The notes: a model not told the origin generated them from the letters alone. Positions 16,294-25,159 are shown, counted from the first letter of the stretch. The stretch: 64,000 nucleotides of DNA from Paenibacillus sp. 1011MAR3C5 (GCF_003591485.1 NZ_QZCF01000005.1:248001-312000), one strand, 5' to 3'. Numbers and translations are program-made.

Positions 16294-17288
16294 GAAAATG
16301 GACAAAAACAAGCGAATTTTATGTGGCGATCATTATTTTGGTCCTATTCGCAGCCATCGGCAGCCAGAACGGCGCTTTCTTCAGCTCCGCCAATATGTTC
16401 GACCTGATTCGGAGCAGCATCGTTCCGGGCATCTTCGTCATCTGTACGATGATGGTGATTATATCCGGCGGCATTGATGTGTCGTTCCCGGCTATTGCGA
16501 CGTTCAGCATGTTCTCGGCTACCAAAATCATCTTGTTGTTAGGTTTCGATGTTCCCGTATTTGCGGCGTTCCTGCTGGCGGGCATCATCGGGCTGGGCTT
16601 GGGATTAATCAATGGCTTGCTGATCGCATTCTTCAAGCTGCCTACGCTCATTGTCACCTTAGGCACGTCATCGATGTTCAGCGGCTTCCTACTCACCTTC
16701 GTCGGCAGCCGCCAGATTAGCAATCTGCCGGCTCCGCTGGAGCAATTCGGCAAGACGCAGGTGATTAAATTTATGACAGATGCGGGTATTACGGTTGGCT
16801 TGCCTATGTCCGTCCTCATTACAGCAGCGGTTATTATTGTAGTAGCCATTATGATGAAATATACGATGATCGGACGCGGCATCTATGCGCTTGGCGGCGA
16901 TCCGGTATCGGCGGAGCGTGTCGGCTTCAATACGAAGTTTCTACAATGCTTCGTGTACGGATTCGTCGGATTTCTGGCGGGTATCGCCGGCATGATCCAG
17001 ACGACAATGATGAGAAGCTCCAATCCGGTCGATCTGCTGGGAACGGAGCTCTTGATCATTGCAGCGGTTGTACTGGGCGGCGTAAGGATTACAGGCGGTC
17101 ACGGCACGGTAATTGGCGCATTGCTCGGCTTGCTGCTCATTGTGACCATTCAGAACAGCCTGATTCTGGTCGGCATTCCGTCATATTGGCAACGCTTCGT
17201 GATCGGCGCGCTCATTCTGATTGGAACAGGTATTGCAGCTTACCAAATCAAGCGTTCGTCATCAAGCCAATCATCCATCTTAACTTGA
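16290..17288 (+). CDS. RbsC-type sugar ABC permease 1
   Basis: A 332-residue membrane protein with eight to ten hydrophobic segments and the family motifs GGIDVSFPAI near 65, TLIVTLGTSSMF near 122 and AVVLGGVRITGGHGTVIGA near 258. It forms the membrane channel together with the next gene's product. Its start overlaps the ATPase stop, indicating translational coupling. Having two different RbsC-like permeases (heterodimer) is seen in the Lsr and rhamnose-type importers, which fits the type of binding protein. Confidence 0.92.
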   Translation: MRKWTKTSEFYVAIIILVLFAAIGSQNGAFFSSANMFDLIRSSIVPGIFVICTMMVIISGGIDVSFPAIATFSMFSATKIILLLGFDVPVFAAFLLAGIIGLGLGLINGLLIAFFKLPTLIVTLGTSSMFSGFLLTFVGSRQISNLPAPLEQFGKTQVIKFMTDAGITVGLPMSVLITAAVIIVVAIMMKYTMIGRGIYALGGDPVSAERVGFNTKFLQCFVYGFVGFLAGIAGMIQTTMMRSSNPVDLLGTELLIIAAVVLGGVRITGGHGTVIGALLGLLLIVTIQNSLILVGIPSYWQRFVIGALILIGTGIAAYQIKRSSSSQSSILT

Positions 17289-17309
17289 CGACAGTCTAAG
17301 GAGGTACTT

Positions 17310-18383
17310 ATGACCAATCAATCTACAAAACGAACGGGACCGGATTCGTCATACGATGATCTGTCTTTCTCCTTGAAGCGTTGGCTGTCCTCGGACGGAA
17401 ACCTGACCCGGCTGTTCGTCATTATGGTCTTGGTATTCGTGACGATGACGATTCTCAGCCCGCGCACGTTTCTGACGCTGGACAGCTTTAGCTCGATGGC
17501 CTTTCAATTTCCCGTTCTTGGCATATTGTCGCTTGCGATGATGCTGACAATGATCTCCGGCGGTATCGATCTATCGATCGTCGGCATTGCTAATTTAACT
17601 TCGATCCTGGCCGCCATGGTTATCGTTCGGCTCATACCGGAGGGCGCACCGGCTGGAACCAGCATGCTCTATATATTGCTTGGAATTGTATGTGCGATGA
17701 TCGTCGGCGTGTTGTGTGGCTTGCTGAACGGATTTGCCGTTGCGAAGATCGGTATCCCGCCGATCCTTGTTACGCTCGGCAGCATGCAGCTGTTCATGGG
17801 TCTTGCGATCGTGATTACAAAGGGGCAAGCGATTGTCGGGCTGCCTGAGCAATTCTCCACTATTGGGAACGGAAGTCTGATCGGCATCCCTGTGCCGCTT
17901 ATTATTTTTGCGGTCTGTGTGGTCGCTGCTTATCTCTTGCTGAATCGCCGCCCATACGGTATGAAGCTGCAATTGCTTGGCAGCAACCCGACTGCTTCAC
18001 GATACGGCGGCATTAACAATACGGCGGTGCTGCTGAAGACGTATGCGCTTAGCGGTCTGCTGGCTTCAATTGCCGGTCTCGTCATGATCGCGCTGACCAA
18101 CTCAGCCAAGGCCGACTATGGCACATCGTACATCCTGCAAGCGATTCTCGTTGTTGTGCTTGGCGGGGTCAATCCGAACGGCGGGTTCGGGAAGATTGCA
18201 GGCGTCGTCATGGCCGTTCTGACATTGCAATTCCTGTCCAGCGGCCTCAATGCGCTCCATGTCGGCAACTTCTTCAAGGACTTTATCTGGGGCATTGTGC
18301 TCATTCTTGTTATGGTGATCAACGCGGTTAGTCCCAAGCTGAAGTGGAGGCGAAGGACGACGGGAACCTCACGCTCGTCATAA
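17310..18383 (+). CDS. RbsC-type sugar ABC permease 2
   Basis: A 357-residue membrane protein, paralogous to permease 1, with GGIDLSIVGIANLT near 88, PPILVTLGSMQLFMG near 150 and VVVLGGVNPNGGFG near 284. It has a 30-residue polar N-terminal extension before the first membrane segment. It starts 22 bases after the previous gene, preceded by AAGGAGG, and is the last gene of the operon. Two similar hairpins follow at 18410 and 18521. Confidence 0.92.
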   Translation: MTNQSTKRTGPDSSYDDLSFSLKRWLSSDGNLTRLFVIMVLVFVTMTILSPRTFLTLDSFSSMAFQFPVLGILSLAMMLTMISGGIDLSIVGIANLTSILAAMVIVRLIPEGAPAGTSMLYILLGIVCAMIVGVLCGLLNGFAVAKIGIPPILVTLGSMQLFMGLAIVITKGQAIVGLPEQFSTIGNGSLIGIPVPLIIFAVCVVAAYLLLNRRPYGMKLQLLGSNPTASRYGGINNTAVLLKTYALSGLLASIAGLVMIALTNSAKADYGTSYILQAILVVVLGGVNPNGGFGKIAGVVMAVLTLQFLSSGLNALHVGNFFKDFIWGIVLILVMVINAVSPKLKWRRRTTGTSRSS

Positions 18384-18409
18384 CTGCAAAATAGGTATAC
18401 AAGAGTAGC

Positions 18410-18445
18410 GCCAGTCTCATTCAGCGATTGCTGGACGAGTCTGGC
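18410..18445 (+). terminator. Hairpin A downstream of sugar operon
   Basis: GCCAG...CTGGC ends flank an inner CAGCGATTGCTG stem, giving a long imperfect hairpin without a T run. Its core is about 80 percent like hairpin B at 18521-18565. Confidence 0.5.
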
Positions 18446-18520
18446 ATTTCCCAATTGGGCAATGCCATATTGACCAGTCTCAAAATCAATGGGGAGGCGC
18501 TTGCTTAATACTCAATGCAA

Positions 18521-18567
18521 AAACCAGCCTGATTCAGCGTTTGCTGAGTTAGGCTGGTTTTTTTGAG
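18521..18567 (+). terminator. Strong bidirectional terminator (hairpin B)
   Basis: AAACCAGCCT (18521-18530) pairs with AGGCTGGTTT (18551-18560) and inner bases GATTCAGC/GCTGAGTT also pair, with a T run after it and A run before it. It ends the sugar operon and the convergent DedA gene. Confidence 0.85.
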
Positions 18568-18578
18568 CGGATAGGCCA

Positions 18579-19214
18579 TTAACGATCGATTGCTTGGTTG
18601 GCTGCTCCCTTTTGTTTGATGTGTTTGCGCCATTTTACGATCAGGAAGACGGTGAGGGCGCCGAAAACGCCAATGGTGACATATAGCAAGGATTGCTCCA
18701 CCCACACCAAAACATGCTTCCACTGCTCGCCGAATAGAAAACCGATGCCGGTGAACACAATGACCCACAATGCAGCCCCCGTATAGGCGTACAGCGCAAA
18801 AGTTCGGAAGGGTACGCGAATGATACCCGTCGCATAACCGATAAATTGGCGGATACCCGGCATGAAAAATGAAAACAGCAGCAGCTTGTTCCCGTGCTTC
18901 TCATAAGCTTTTTTGGTTTTCTCCATATGTACGGGTTTTAATAAAAGCCGATCGCCATAACGATCGAAGAGAGGCTGGCCGAATTTATATCCGATCCAAT
19001 AGGTGATGGTTATGCCTATGATTGCACCAACATAAGCTGACGCTACCGCCGGCAGCCAGTGCAGTACGCCTTTGTAGGCTAAATAGCCGGTATACGTCAA
19101 GGTCGTATTCCCTGGCGGGATCGGAAGGGCGATGGCATCCAGCGGAAGACCCATCAACAATACAAGGTATCCATAATCCGCAAATAATTGTTCGACGATT
19201 TCGAGTAACTTCAA
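18579..19214 (-). CDS. DedA family membrane protein
   Basis: A 211-residue membrane protein of the DedA/VTT family. It has the typical N-terminal re-entrant region (LPIPPGNTTLTYTGYLA), the GxxxG-rich segment AYVGAIIGITITYWIG, and the conserved FFMPGIRQFIGYATG motif with its essential Arg. DedA proteins help flip undecaprenyl phosphate or phospholipids. The start is set to TTG at 19214, 9 bases after AAGGAG; the ATG at 19235 actually contains that site, so it is less likely. A second, different DedA-like gene lies divergently at 19454. Confidence 0.88.
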   Translation of the reverse strand: MKLLEIVEQLFADYGYLVLLMGLPLDAIALPIPPGNTTLTYTGYLAYKGVLHWLPAVASAYVGAIIGITITYWIGYKFGQPLFDRYGDRLLLKPVHMEKTKKAYEKHGNKLLLFSFFMPGIRQFIGYATGIIRVPFRTFALYAYTGAALWVIVFTGIGFLFGEQWKHVLVWVEQSLLYVTIGVFGALTVFLIVKWRKHIKQKGAANQAIDR

Positions 19215-19453
19215 CTGCCTTAGCTCCTTTTGCATCGTATGCCTATATTGGTAAGCATACCCGATCGACTGGAGCCTTGATAACCGACCCGCGATGGGAG
19301 CGAGACTGGCCTTAAGTCTGGGACGTAAACTAGACCTCCACCAATTGTTGGATTGCCATTATACATATAGGATTAGAGTAGAAATATGTACGGGGAAACA
19401 TGCAGAACTAAAAATAGAGTCATCGACTGACTGCAGGATAGGGGAACGGCCAA

Positions 19454-20077
19454 TTGATTGAAGATATTGTTGATTATGTATTGAATTACGGCGATTGGGG
19501 TTTATTTATTCATTCATTCGCCGATGCGGTCATTTTTCCAATACCGGCATTGTTTACACAAGTTTCGTTAAGCTTGCTGGACCCGTCCAATGCGCTGTGG
19601 CTGGCGACACTTGGATTTATCGGATGTTTGGTTGGCACGCCTTTTGGTTATTGGATCGGGAAAGGGCTAGGGCACACTGTCATGAACAGGATGCTTAAGA
19701 AATCCTGGGTTGATGCCGCCAGTCGTATGATTCAGAAAAACGGGGAGGCTGCGATTCTGATAGGCTCCTTTACGCCGATTCCCTTTAAGGTATTTACAAT
19801 TTTGTCCGGGTGTCTGAACTTTCCGTTATGGCGATTGATGGCATATGCAGCTATAGGGCGGGCGGCCAAGTTCTATATTGTAGGCTTGTTGTTCTATCTG
19901 TACGGCAGATCCGCCGAGGGAATGGTGAAGGACGTGTCGTTGTACTTGTTGCTGGGCGTTGTTCCAATCGTGCTTATTATTGTACTCATCCGGAAGCGTA
20001 AAAAAAGAAAAGCCGATCAAACGGCTATCCTTCAAGAGGGACAACAGGAGCAGCAAGGGCAGGAAGTCAGTTCCTAA
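19454..20077 (+). CDS. YqaA-like VTT-domain membrane protein
   Basis: A 207-residue membrane protein with the VTT (SNARE-associated) domain in its YqaA form: DAVIFPIPALFTQ near 24, GTPFGYWIGKGLGH near 61 and FTPIPFKVFTILSG near 104. The last 35 residues are a basic then Gln/Glu-rich cytoplasmic tail. It starts at TTG 19454 following AGGGGAAC. It is divergent from the DedA gene at 18579, so the two may share a control region of about 240 bases. Such proteins are thought to move lipids between leaflets. Confidence 0.85.
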   Translation: MIEDIVDYVLNYGDWGLFIHSFADAVIFPIPALFTQVSLSLLDPSNALWLATLGFIGCLVGTPFGYWIGKGLGHTVMNRMLKKSWVDAASRMIQKNGEAAILIGSFTPIPFKVFTILSGCLNFPLWRLMAYAAIGRAAKFYIVGLLFYLYGRSAEGMVKDVSLYLLLGVVPIVLIIVLIRKRKKRKADQTAILQEGQQEQQGQEVSS

Positions 20078-20084
20078 GCCTGAA

Positions 20085-20103
20085 GGACGGAGCTCCTCCG
20101 TCC
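20085..20103 (+). terminator. GC-rich hairpin
   Basis: GGACGGAG and CTCCGTCC form a perfect 8-base stem with a three-base loop, just after the YqaA-like gene. No T run follows, so terminator activity is uncertain. Confidence 0.4.
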
Positions 20104-20269
20104 GAGGTCTGAGGGAAAAACAATACCTTAGCCTGTTAAGAGATCATCATGTATCAGATATAATGACCATATTGATAGAATAAGAGCTATTCAAAAGAGG
20201 AATGTAGACGGCGCCCGGCTCCAAGATGCGTCCGTGTTGGCAGCTCTCATCAGACATTTAGGAGGACGA

Positions 20270-21418
20270 ATGATCATGCAGCAAGATAAAATATTGATTT
20301 TGTCCGGGACGCTGGGCGACGGACATATGCAAGCGGCAAAAGCGATTGTGGAGGCATCAGAGATTTGCAAGCCTGGAATGTCGGTCAAAGTCATTGATTT
20401 AATGGAATGGATTCACCCCCGCATGCATGTGATTGAACGTTATTGCTTCTTGCAAGGGGTGAAGCATCTTCCTTCGCTATATGGATTCTTGTACCAAAAA
20501 ACGCGCGAGGACAATCCGCTCATCGGGTGGATGAAGAAATTCCGCCAATCCAGCCTGCACCGCCTCCTTGAGCTGATCCGGCAGGAGAAGCCTTCCGTGC
20601 TTGTCAGCACGTTTCCGCCGGCGTCCGCTGCACTTTCTTTGTTGAAAGAAAAAAGGATGACATCCTTGACCGCAGTAACGATCATTACGGATCATTCGGA
20701 TCACAGCTATTGGATTCACCCTCATACGGACTTGTATTTGGTTGGTTCGCAAGAGGTAGGCGAAGCGCTGCTGAAAAAACAAGTACCCCTTCATAAAATC
20801 GTCGTAACAGGCATTCCGGTTCGCCCTTCCTACAATCAGTCCAGCTGCAAGAAGCAGCTGCGCGAGAAGCTGGGTCTCGATCCCGCGGCTTTTGTCGTGA
20901 TGGTTATGGGTGGAGGCTTCGGAATGATTAAGGGGAACTTTGTCGAGCAATTAAAATCCAATCAATTTCCTTCCAATGTACAATTCGTGTTCGTCTGCGG
21001 CCGGAATGTGAAGCTGCTTCACCGGATGAGCGAGGCGCTGCAAGGGAGAGATAACATCTTGTTGAAAGGCTATATCGATGGCATTCAGGATTGGATGGCT
21101 TGCGCGGACGTTCTGATTACGAAGCCGGGCGGACTAACAACATCCGAAGCGCAGGCGCTCCAGCTGCCTATGATCTTGTTCGAATCGACGCTTGGACAAG
21201 AACGGGATAACGCGAATTATTTGACCCGCAAAGGCGTTGCGGTGTGGTGTCAGGATGATCGTCTTCCAGCGCAGCTCCAGCAAATGATGGAGAATCCCGC
21301 AATATTGCAAACGATGAGAGAGAAGGCAGGGAGCAGCAGACAGCAGCATTCTGCTATCCATGCCGTCAGACAGATTATGAATCTGTCGGCGCCTGCATTG
21401 CAATATGGGTATGTCTGA
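20270..21418 (+). CDS. Diacylglycerol glucosyltransferase-like GT28 enzyme
   Basis: A 382-residue glycosyltransferase with an N-terminal MGDG-synthase domain (LSGTLGDGHMQAAKAI near 10, GFLYQKTRE near 80) and a C-terminal UDP-sugar domain (VMGGGFGMIKGN near 212, ITKPGGLTTSEAQALQLPM near 296). This is the UgtP/YkoN/MGD type of enzyme, which adds sugars to diacylglycerol for membrane glycolipids and lipoteichoic acid anchors. Starts at 20270 (4 bases after AGGAGG) and 20276 (10 bases) are both possible. It lies among membrane and lipid genes. A convergent kinase gene follows after only 21 bases, with no clear terminator between. Confidence 0.85.
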   Translation: MIMQQDKILILSGTLGDGHMQAAKAIVEASEICKPGMSVKVIDLMEWIHPRMHVIERYCFLQGVKHLPSLYGFLYQKTREDNPLIGWMKKFRQSSLHRLLELIRQEKPSVLVSTFPPASAALSLLKEKRMTSLTAVTIITDHSDHSYWIHPHTDLYLVGSQEVGEALLKKQVPLHKIVVTGIPVRPSYNQSSCKKQLREKLGLDPAAFVVMVMGGGFGMIKGNFVEQLKSNQFPSNVQFVFVCGRNVKLLHRMSEALQGRDNILLKGYIDGIQDWMACADVLITKPGGLTTSEAQALQLPMILFESTLGQERDNANYLTRKGVAVWCQDDRLPAQLQQMMENPAILQTMREKAGSSRQQHSAIHAVRQIMNLSAPALQYGYV

Positions 21419-21439
21419 CGCTGCGAATCGAGGGTGAGA

Positions 21440-21985
21440 CTACTGAGGAGCGGGATGCACCATGCCCTCCGTTTGAACGCGGCGTTCGATTTCATCTGCC
21501 GTTTGTTCAGGTGTCAGCGTAGACGAATCCAGCCACAGTCCCACCCTGGGCGTATCTTGCTGCAAGAGGCGGCTCAAGCCTTCGATGGTCCAGACGCCGT
21601 AGCCTTTTTTGCTGCGCTGGGCTTCTCTCCGGGCAATCGCTTCTTCATTCGGTGCTAATACGATCAGGTAGACAGGACGGCTCTTGATGTTGGAGATAAA
21701 TGACATAAGCGCAGGTCCAACGATGATGTCCTGAACGATAACGGCGAATCCCGCCTCGTAATAGCCGTCAGCCGCTAAAGCTGTCAGTCGGTATCTCAGG
21801 TCCAGCTGCCTGAGCGCCTCATCCGATGGTTCGGGAAGCATTTCCTCCCGGCCCTTGACAATCATTCTTCTAAAGGTATCTCCTCGCAAATGTACGGCTC
21901 GCTCCAGGCGGCGTGCCAGCAGCTCCGCTACGGTCGATTTTCCGCTTGCCATGGCTCCTGTAACGATATAAATGCCCGTTTCCAT
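21440..21985 (-). CDS. P-loop small-molecule kinase-like protein
   Basis: The start at 21985 (7 bases after AAGGAGG) gives 181 residues. A Walker A motif GAMASGKST lies at about 9-17, and a gap of charged residues follows with RGDTFRR near 35, as in AAA_33 kinases such as gluconate kinase or chloramphenicol phosphotransferase-like proteins. A later VYLIVLAPNEEAIARREA segment supplies the lid Arg residues. It probably phosphorylates a small molecule, but nothing shows which one. It is convergent with the glycosyltransferase gene. Confidence 0.75.
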   Translation of the reverse strand: METGIYIVTGAMASGKSTVAELLARRLERAVHLRGDTFRRMIVKGREEMLPEPSDEALRQLDLRYRLTALAADGYYEAGFAVIVQDIIVGPALMSFISNIKSRPVYLIVLAPNEEAIARREAQRSKKGYGVWTIEGLSRLLQQDTPRVGLWLDSSTLTPEQTADEIERRVQTEGMVHPAPQ

Positions 21986-22280
21986 TTCTGTATCCTCCTT
22001 CACGTTATGATCACGGCTCCAATGAGATTACCGATCACATCTTTATCTTTCTATTGTACAACATTCAGCAAAAGTAAGCGCTAAACAGAATTGGGGACAT
22101 CTGATGGGATGCCTTCTTTTCAGGCTGCGCGCGGAATGAGAAGTTCTTTAGCCATTCATTAGTTGCAAGAAGCCTTTTTTAAGGTTTTTTTTGTATGAAA
22201 ACAGAATTAAAGTCAACAATCGGTGGGACGCTATACAAGGTACATTTTGGGGAGGAAAAAGTGAAAGGAGGATTAAAACA

Positions 22281-22622
22281 ATGGTAAAGTTTTTGTTGAA
22301 GTGGCTAGTGAATGGAGCCATTGTGGTTGCGTTACTGCTTTATTATTCCGAAGCAACGTTCTGGGGCGCGGTTTGTACCGCAACGGCGTTAACGGTTATC
22401 GCATATGTTATAGGTGATCAACTTCTGCTTCGCGCAACCAATAACTTGTTCGCCACCATCGCGGATTTTCTGCTAGCGGCTGTATATCTTTATGCTGTAG
22501 CTTATATGTTCAATTGGACCTTAAGCATGGGTGAAATTGTGACCATTTCGTTGATTCTAGGGTTGGCTGAATGGTTCCTTCATCGTTACGTGTTTAATGA
22601 GGAGCTTCAGGTTTCTGCATAA
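22281..22622 (+). CDS. DUF2512 (YndM-like) membrane protein
   Basis: A 113-residue protein with four hydrophobic segments, KFLLKWLVNGAIVVALLL first and LILGLAEWFLHRYVF near the end, matching the small DUF2512 family of Bacillales. The ATG at 22281 follows AAAGGAGG; longer upstream frames cross that site. The function of the family is unknown, although some members are linked to sporulation or germination. It is followed after 27 bases by the manganese catalase gene, possibly in one transcript. Confidence 0.8.
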   Translation: MVKFLLKWLVNGAIVVALLLYYSEATFWGAVCTATALTVIAYVIGDQLLLRATNNLFATIADFLLAAVYLYAVAYMFNWTLSMGEIVTISLILGLAEWFLHRYVFNEELQVSA

Positions 22623-22649
22623 AGATCCAACAAAAGAGGAGCGTTGCAC

Positions 22650-23504
22650 GTGTATTATTACAAAGAGGAATTGATCAATATTATTGAACCGGATCAGCCT
22701 GATCCGGCTGCGGCGAAAGTATTGCAGGAAACACTAGGCGGCCAGTTTGGCGAGATGCGCACCATGATGCAGTATTTTTTCCAAAGCTCCAATTTCCGGG
22801 GTAAAGAAAAGCAGTTCCGGGATCTGCTGAGAGGCGTGTTCTTGGAAGAAATCGCACATGTGGAGCTTGTGCAGAACACGATTAATCAGCTGTTGAACGG
22901 GGCGGGTGAGTCTGCGCCCGGAAATGCTGGCGTAGATGGCGCGCCGATTGATGAAGCGATCAAGCACGCCAACCCGCATCACTTCATTATGGGTGCGCAA
23001 AGCTCGCTGCCCGTTGATGCAGGCGGGAACCCCTGGAACGGATCATGGGTATACAGTCATGGCAATTTAATTAGCGATATGCTGAACAACGTGGTGCTTG
23101 AATCTACCGGTGTTCTTCAGAAGACGAGGATATATGAGATGAGCTCCAATAAGGCATTCCGGGAGACGCTTGGTTTTCTGATTGTACGGGACAATGCGCA
23201 TCAGAATGCGTTCGCCAAAGCGCTGGAAACGTTAGGCGTGGAGTGGGGTAAGCTGTTCCCGGTTCCGAATTACGATATTAATAAATACCCGGAGTGCCGG
23301 AAGTATGTTGATTTGGGCTACCACAATGTTCAATTCAATTACAGGTTAGATCAGACCCGCATAGCCGAAATATTCCAGGGTCAAACTCCTAGCCGGAATG
23401 GCGGAGAGCTGTCAGTGACGCCCCCTCCAGCAGGATTCCCCGTCCCGCAGATGCCTGACATGCCTAATGAACATAGCCCAGGCTTGGCTGATATGTATCG
23501 ATAG
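22650..23504 (+). CDS. Manganese catalase (YdbD-like)
   Basis: A 284-residue non-haem catalase of the ferritin-like fold. Metal ligands of the dimanganese site are in place: the Glu in FGEMRTMMQYF near 34, EEIAHVE near 67, ESTGVLQKTR near 150 and DNAHQNAF near 183. It should convert H2O2 to water and oxygen. The C-terminal 50 residues are Pro-rich, as in the YdbD branch and unlike the shorter CotJC. The GTG at 22650 lies 8 bases after GAGGAG; the TTG at 22644 is too close. A clear terminator follows at 23519. Confidence 0.9.
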   Translation: MYYYKEELINIIEPDQPDPAAAKVLQETLGGQFGEMRTMMQYFFQSSNFRGKEKQFRDLLRGVFLEEIAHVELVQNTINQLLNGAGESAPGNAGVDGAPIDEAIKHANPHHFIMGAQSSLPVDAGGNPWNGSWVYSHGNLISDMLNNVVLESTGVLQKTRIYEMSSNKAFRETLGFLIVRDNAHQNAFAKALETLGVEWGKLFPVPNYDINKYPECRKYVDLGYHNVQFNYRLDQTRIAEIFQGQTPSRNGGELSVTPPPAGFPVPQMPDMPNEHSPGLADMYR

Positions 23505-23518
23505 TTGATTAAAGCGGT

Positions 23519-23548
23519 AACCCGTTGCCTGGTGGCAGCGGGTTTTTG
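23519..23548 (+). terminator. Terminator after Mn catalase
   Basis: AACCCGTTGCC pairs with GGCAGCGGGTT (one mismatch) around a four-base loop, followed by TTT. Confidence 0.85.
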
Positions 23549-23566
23549 TCATGATCAAACAGTGAA

Positions 23567-23618
23567 TTGACACATGATCCAAAAACCTTTACGATAAAAT
23601 TAGTACTAGGTACTAATT
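23567..23618 (+). promoter_or_regulatory. fabI promoter with FapR-like operator
   Basis: TTGACA (23567-23572) and TACGAT (23590-23595) are 17 bases apart. Immediately downstream, at 23598-23618, is a palindrome, ATTAGTACTAGGTACTAAT, which matches the FapR operator known from Bacillus (TTAGTAC..GTACTAA). Its position over the start of transcription fits repression that is relieved by malonyl-CoA. Confidence 0.8.
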
Positions 23619-23651
23619 AAATCTGGTCACTAGGATCAGAGGAGGTACATA

Positions 23652-24431
23652 ATGATGCAAGGACTAATGAATGGAAAGATTATTGTTGTGATGGGCGTAG
23701 CAAATAACCGCAGCTTGGCTTGGGGCGTGGCCAAGGCATTGCATGCGCAAGGCGCCAATCTCATCTTTACGTATAGGAAGGAACGTTCTTATCAGAAGCT
23801 GCGGGACCTTCTGCAAGAGGAGGGAATCACGCCGTTTTTGTGCGTTTCCTGTGACGCCAATGATGATCAAAGCATCGAGGGCGCGTTTCAGGAAATCAAA
23901 GAAAAGTCCGGTATTATTCATGGACTTGTCCATTCCATCGCTTTTGCAGACAAGGAGGACTTGAAGGGTGGATATGTGGATACGACGCGTGAGGGTTATA
24001 TGCTCGCCCAACATTCCAGCGCTTATTCGCTCGTTGCGATAGCAAGGGCGGCAAGCCCTATCATGACGGAAGGCGGAAGCATCGTTACGCAATCGTATAT
24101 CGGCGCAGAGCGCGTCGTTAAAAATTATAACGTTATGGGTGTTGCGAAAGCAGCGCTGGAAGCCAGCGTCCGATATTTGGCGGAGGATCTCGGCAAGCTC
24201 GGCATTCGGGTCAATACGATATCGGCAGGTCCAATACGCACCTTGTCCGCGAAGGGTGTATCCGGCTTCAATGCCATTATGACGACAATCGAGGAAAAAG
24301 CGCCGCTTAGACGCAATGTCGACCAGGATGAAGTAGGGGACGCGACCTTGTTTCTGCTTAGTAATCTCTCACGCGGCATTACGGGCGAAGTACTGCATGT
24401 CGATGCAGGTTATCATATTATGGGGATGTAG
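23652..24431 (+). CDS. fabI: Enoyl-ACP reductase FabI
   Basis: A 259-residue short-chain dehydrogenase that carries out the last reduction in fatty acid elongation with NADH or NADPH. The atypical FabI nucleotide motif GVANNRSLAWG lies at 15-25, and catalytic Tyr149, Tyr159 and Lys166 are found in the segments QSYIGAE and NYNVMGVAKAAL. The GPIRTLSAKGVSGF loop near 193 is the substrate-binding loop. AGGAGG precedes the ATG at 23652. A FapR-like operator upstream ties it to the fatty acid regulon. The terminator hairpin starts within its stop codon region. Confidence 0.95.
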   Translation: MMQGLMNGKIIVVMGVANNRSLAWGVAKALHAQGANLIFTYRKERSYQKLRDLLQEEGITPFLCVSCDANDDQSIEGAFQEIKEKSGIIHGLVHSIAFADKEDLKGGYVDTTREGYMLAQHSSAYSLVAIARAASPIMTEGGSIVTQSYIGAERVVKNYNVMGVAKAALEASVRYLAEDLGKLGIRVNTISAGPIRTLSAKGVSGFNAIMTTIEEKAPLRRNVDQDEVGDATLFLLSNLSRGITGEVLHVDAGYHIMGM

Positions 24432-24454
24432 CGCGAGCTGCCTCCCTTTTTTTT
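24423..24454 (+). terminator. Terminator overlapping fabI stop
   Basis: GGGATGTAGC pairs with GCTGCCTCCC (one mismatch, one G-T) around GCGA, followed by eight Ts. The stem contains the TAG stop codon of fabI. Confidence 0.8.
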
Positions 24455-24571
24455 GCTTAACCAGCTCATATTGCTCTGAACGGCAAAAGGGCATTGTTCA
24501 ACATCTTGAGGACAGGCCTGATTCGGATGGGAGGCTGTGCGGGAGATATGTGAAAGCATCTTTTCCATCAG

Positions 24572-25159
24572 CTAAACATTCAACTGAAGTATATCGTAGT
24601 TATTTTTGACGTAGTTGTATCCCGAATAGGCGGTCATCGCTACCGCTGCTATCATCAGAATGAAGTCGATCGGAACATCTGTGAAATAGGAAAACGGATA
24701 ATTGCTTACTAATACGGCAGTGATTGCAGCCACTTGAAGCACCAGCTTCAGCTTCCCGTGTTTGTCTGCGGCTAGCGCTACTCCTCTTGCGGCAGCAAGG
24801 ATTCGAATACCGGACACCATAACCTCTCTGCCAATGATGACAATCGCTATCCACGAAGGAATTAGATGCAATTGAACCATCATGATCAAAGCCGCCGATA
24901 CTAGCAGCTTATCCGCTAGCGGGTCTAACAGCTTGCCGAAATTCGTGATCTGATTGTATTTGCGCGCAATATATCCATCTAACTTGTCTGTAGCAGACGC
25001 GATCAGGAAGAGGGCAACTGCCCAATATAAGCCATACTGATTCAGATGGTTCAGAAAGCCAAACTGCTCTGTCATCCAGACCGGATACTGTTGCAATGCC
25101 AGTATGAAGAATGGAATCATCCCGATCCTTATCATCGTAATTTTATTAGCCAGGTTCAT
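24572..25159 (-). CDS. pgsA: Phosphatidylglycerophosphate synthase PgsA
   Basis: A 195-residue membrane protein of the CDP-alcohol phosphotransferase family. The full signature is present: Asp61, Gly62, Ala65, Arg66, Gly75, Asp79 and Asp83. It should join glycerol-3-phosphate to CDP-diacylglycerol, the first step to phosphatidylglycerol. Six or so hydrophobic segments fit the family. GGAGGTGAGTAA precedes the ATG. The gene stands alone; it is not next to cinA/recA as in many Firmicutes, so it could be a second copy. Its neighbours are also lipid genes (fabI, the glucosyltransferase, DedA proteins). Confidence 0.88.
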   Translation of the reverse strand: MNLANKITMIRIGMIPFFILALQQYPVWMTEQFGFLNHLNQYGLYWAVALFLIASATDKLDGYIARKYNQITNFGKLLDPLADKLLVSAALIMMVQLHLIPSWIAIVIIGREVMVSGIRILAAARGVALAADKHGKLKLVLQVAAITAVLVSNYPFSYFTDVPIDFILMIAAVAMTAYSGYNYVKNNYDILQLNV

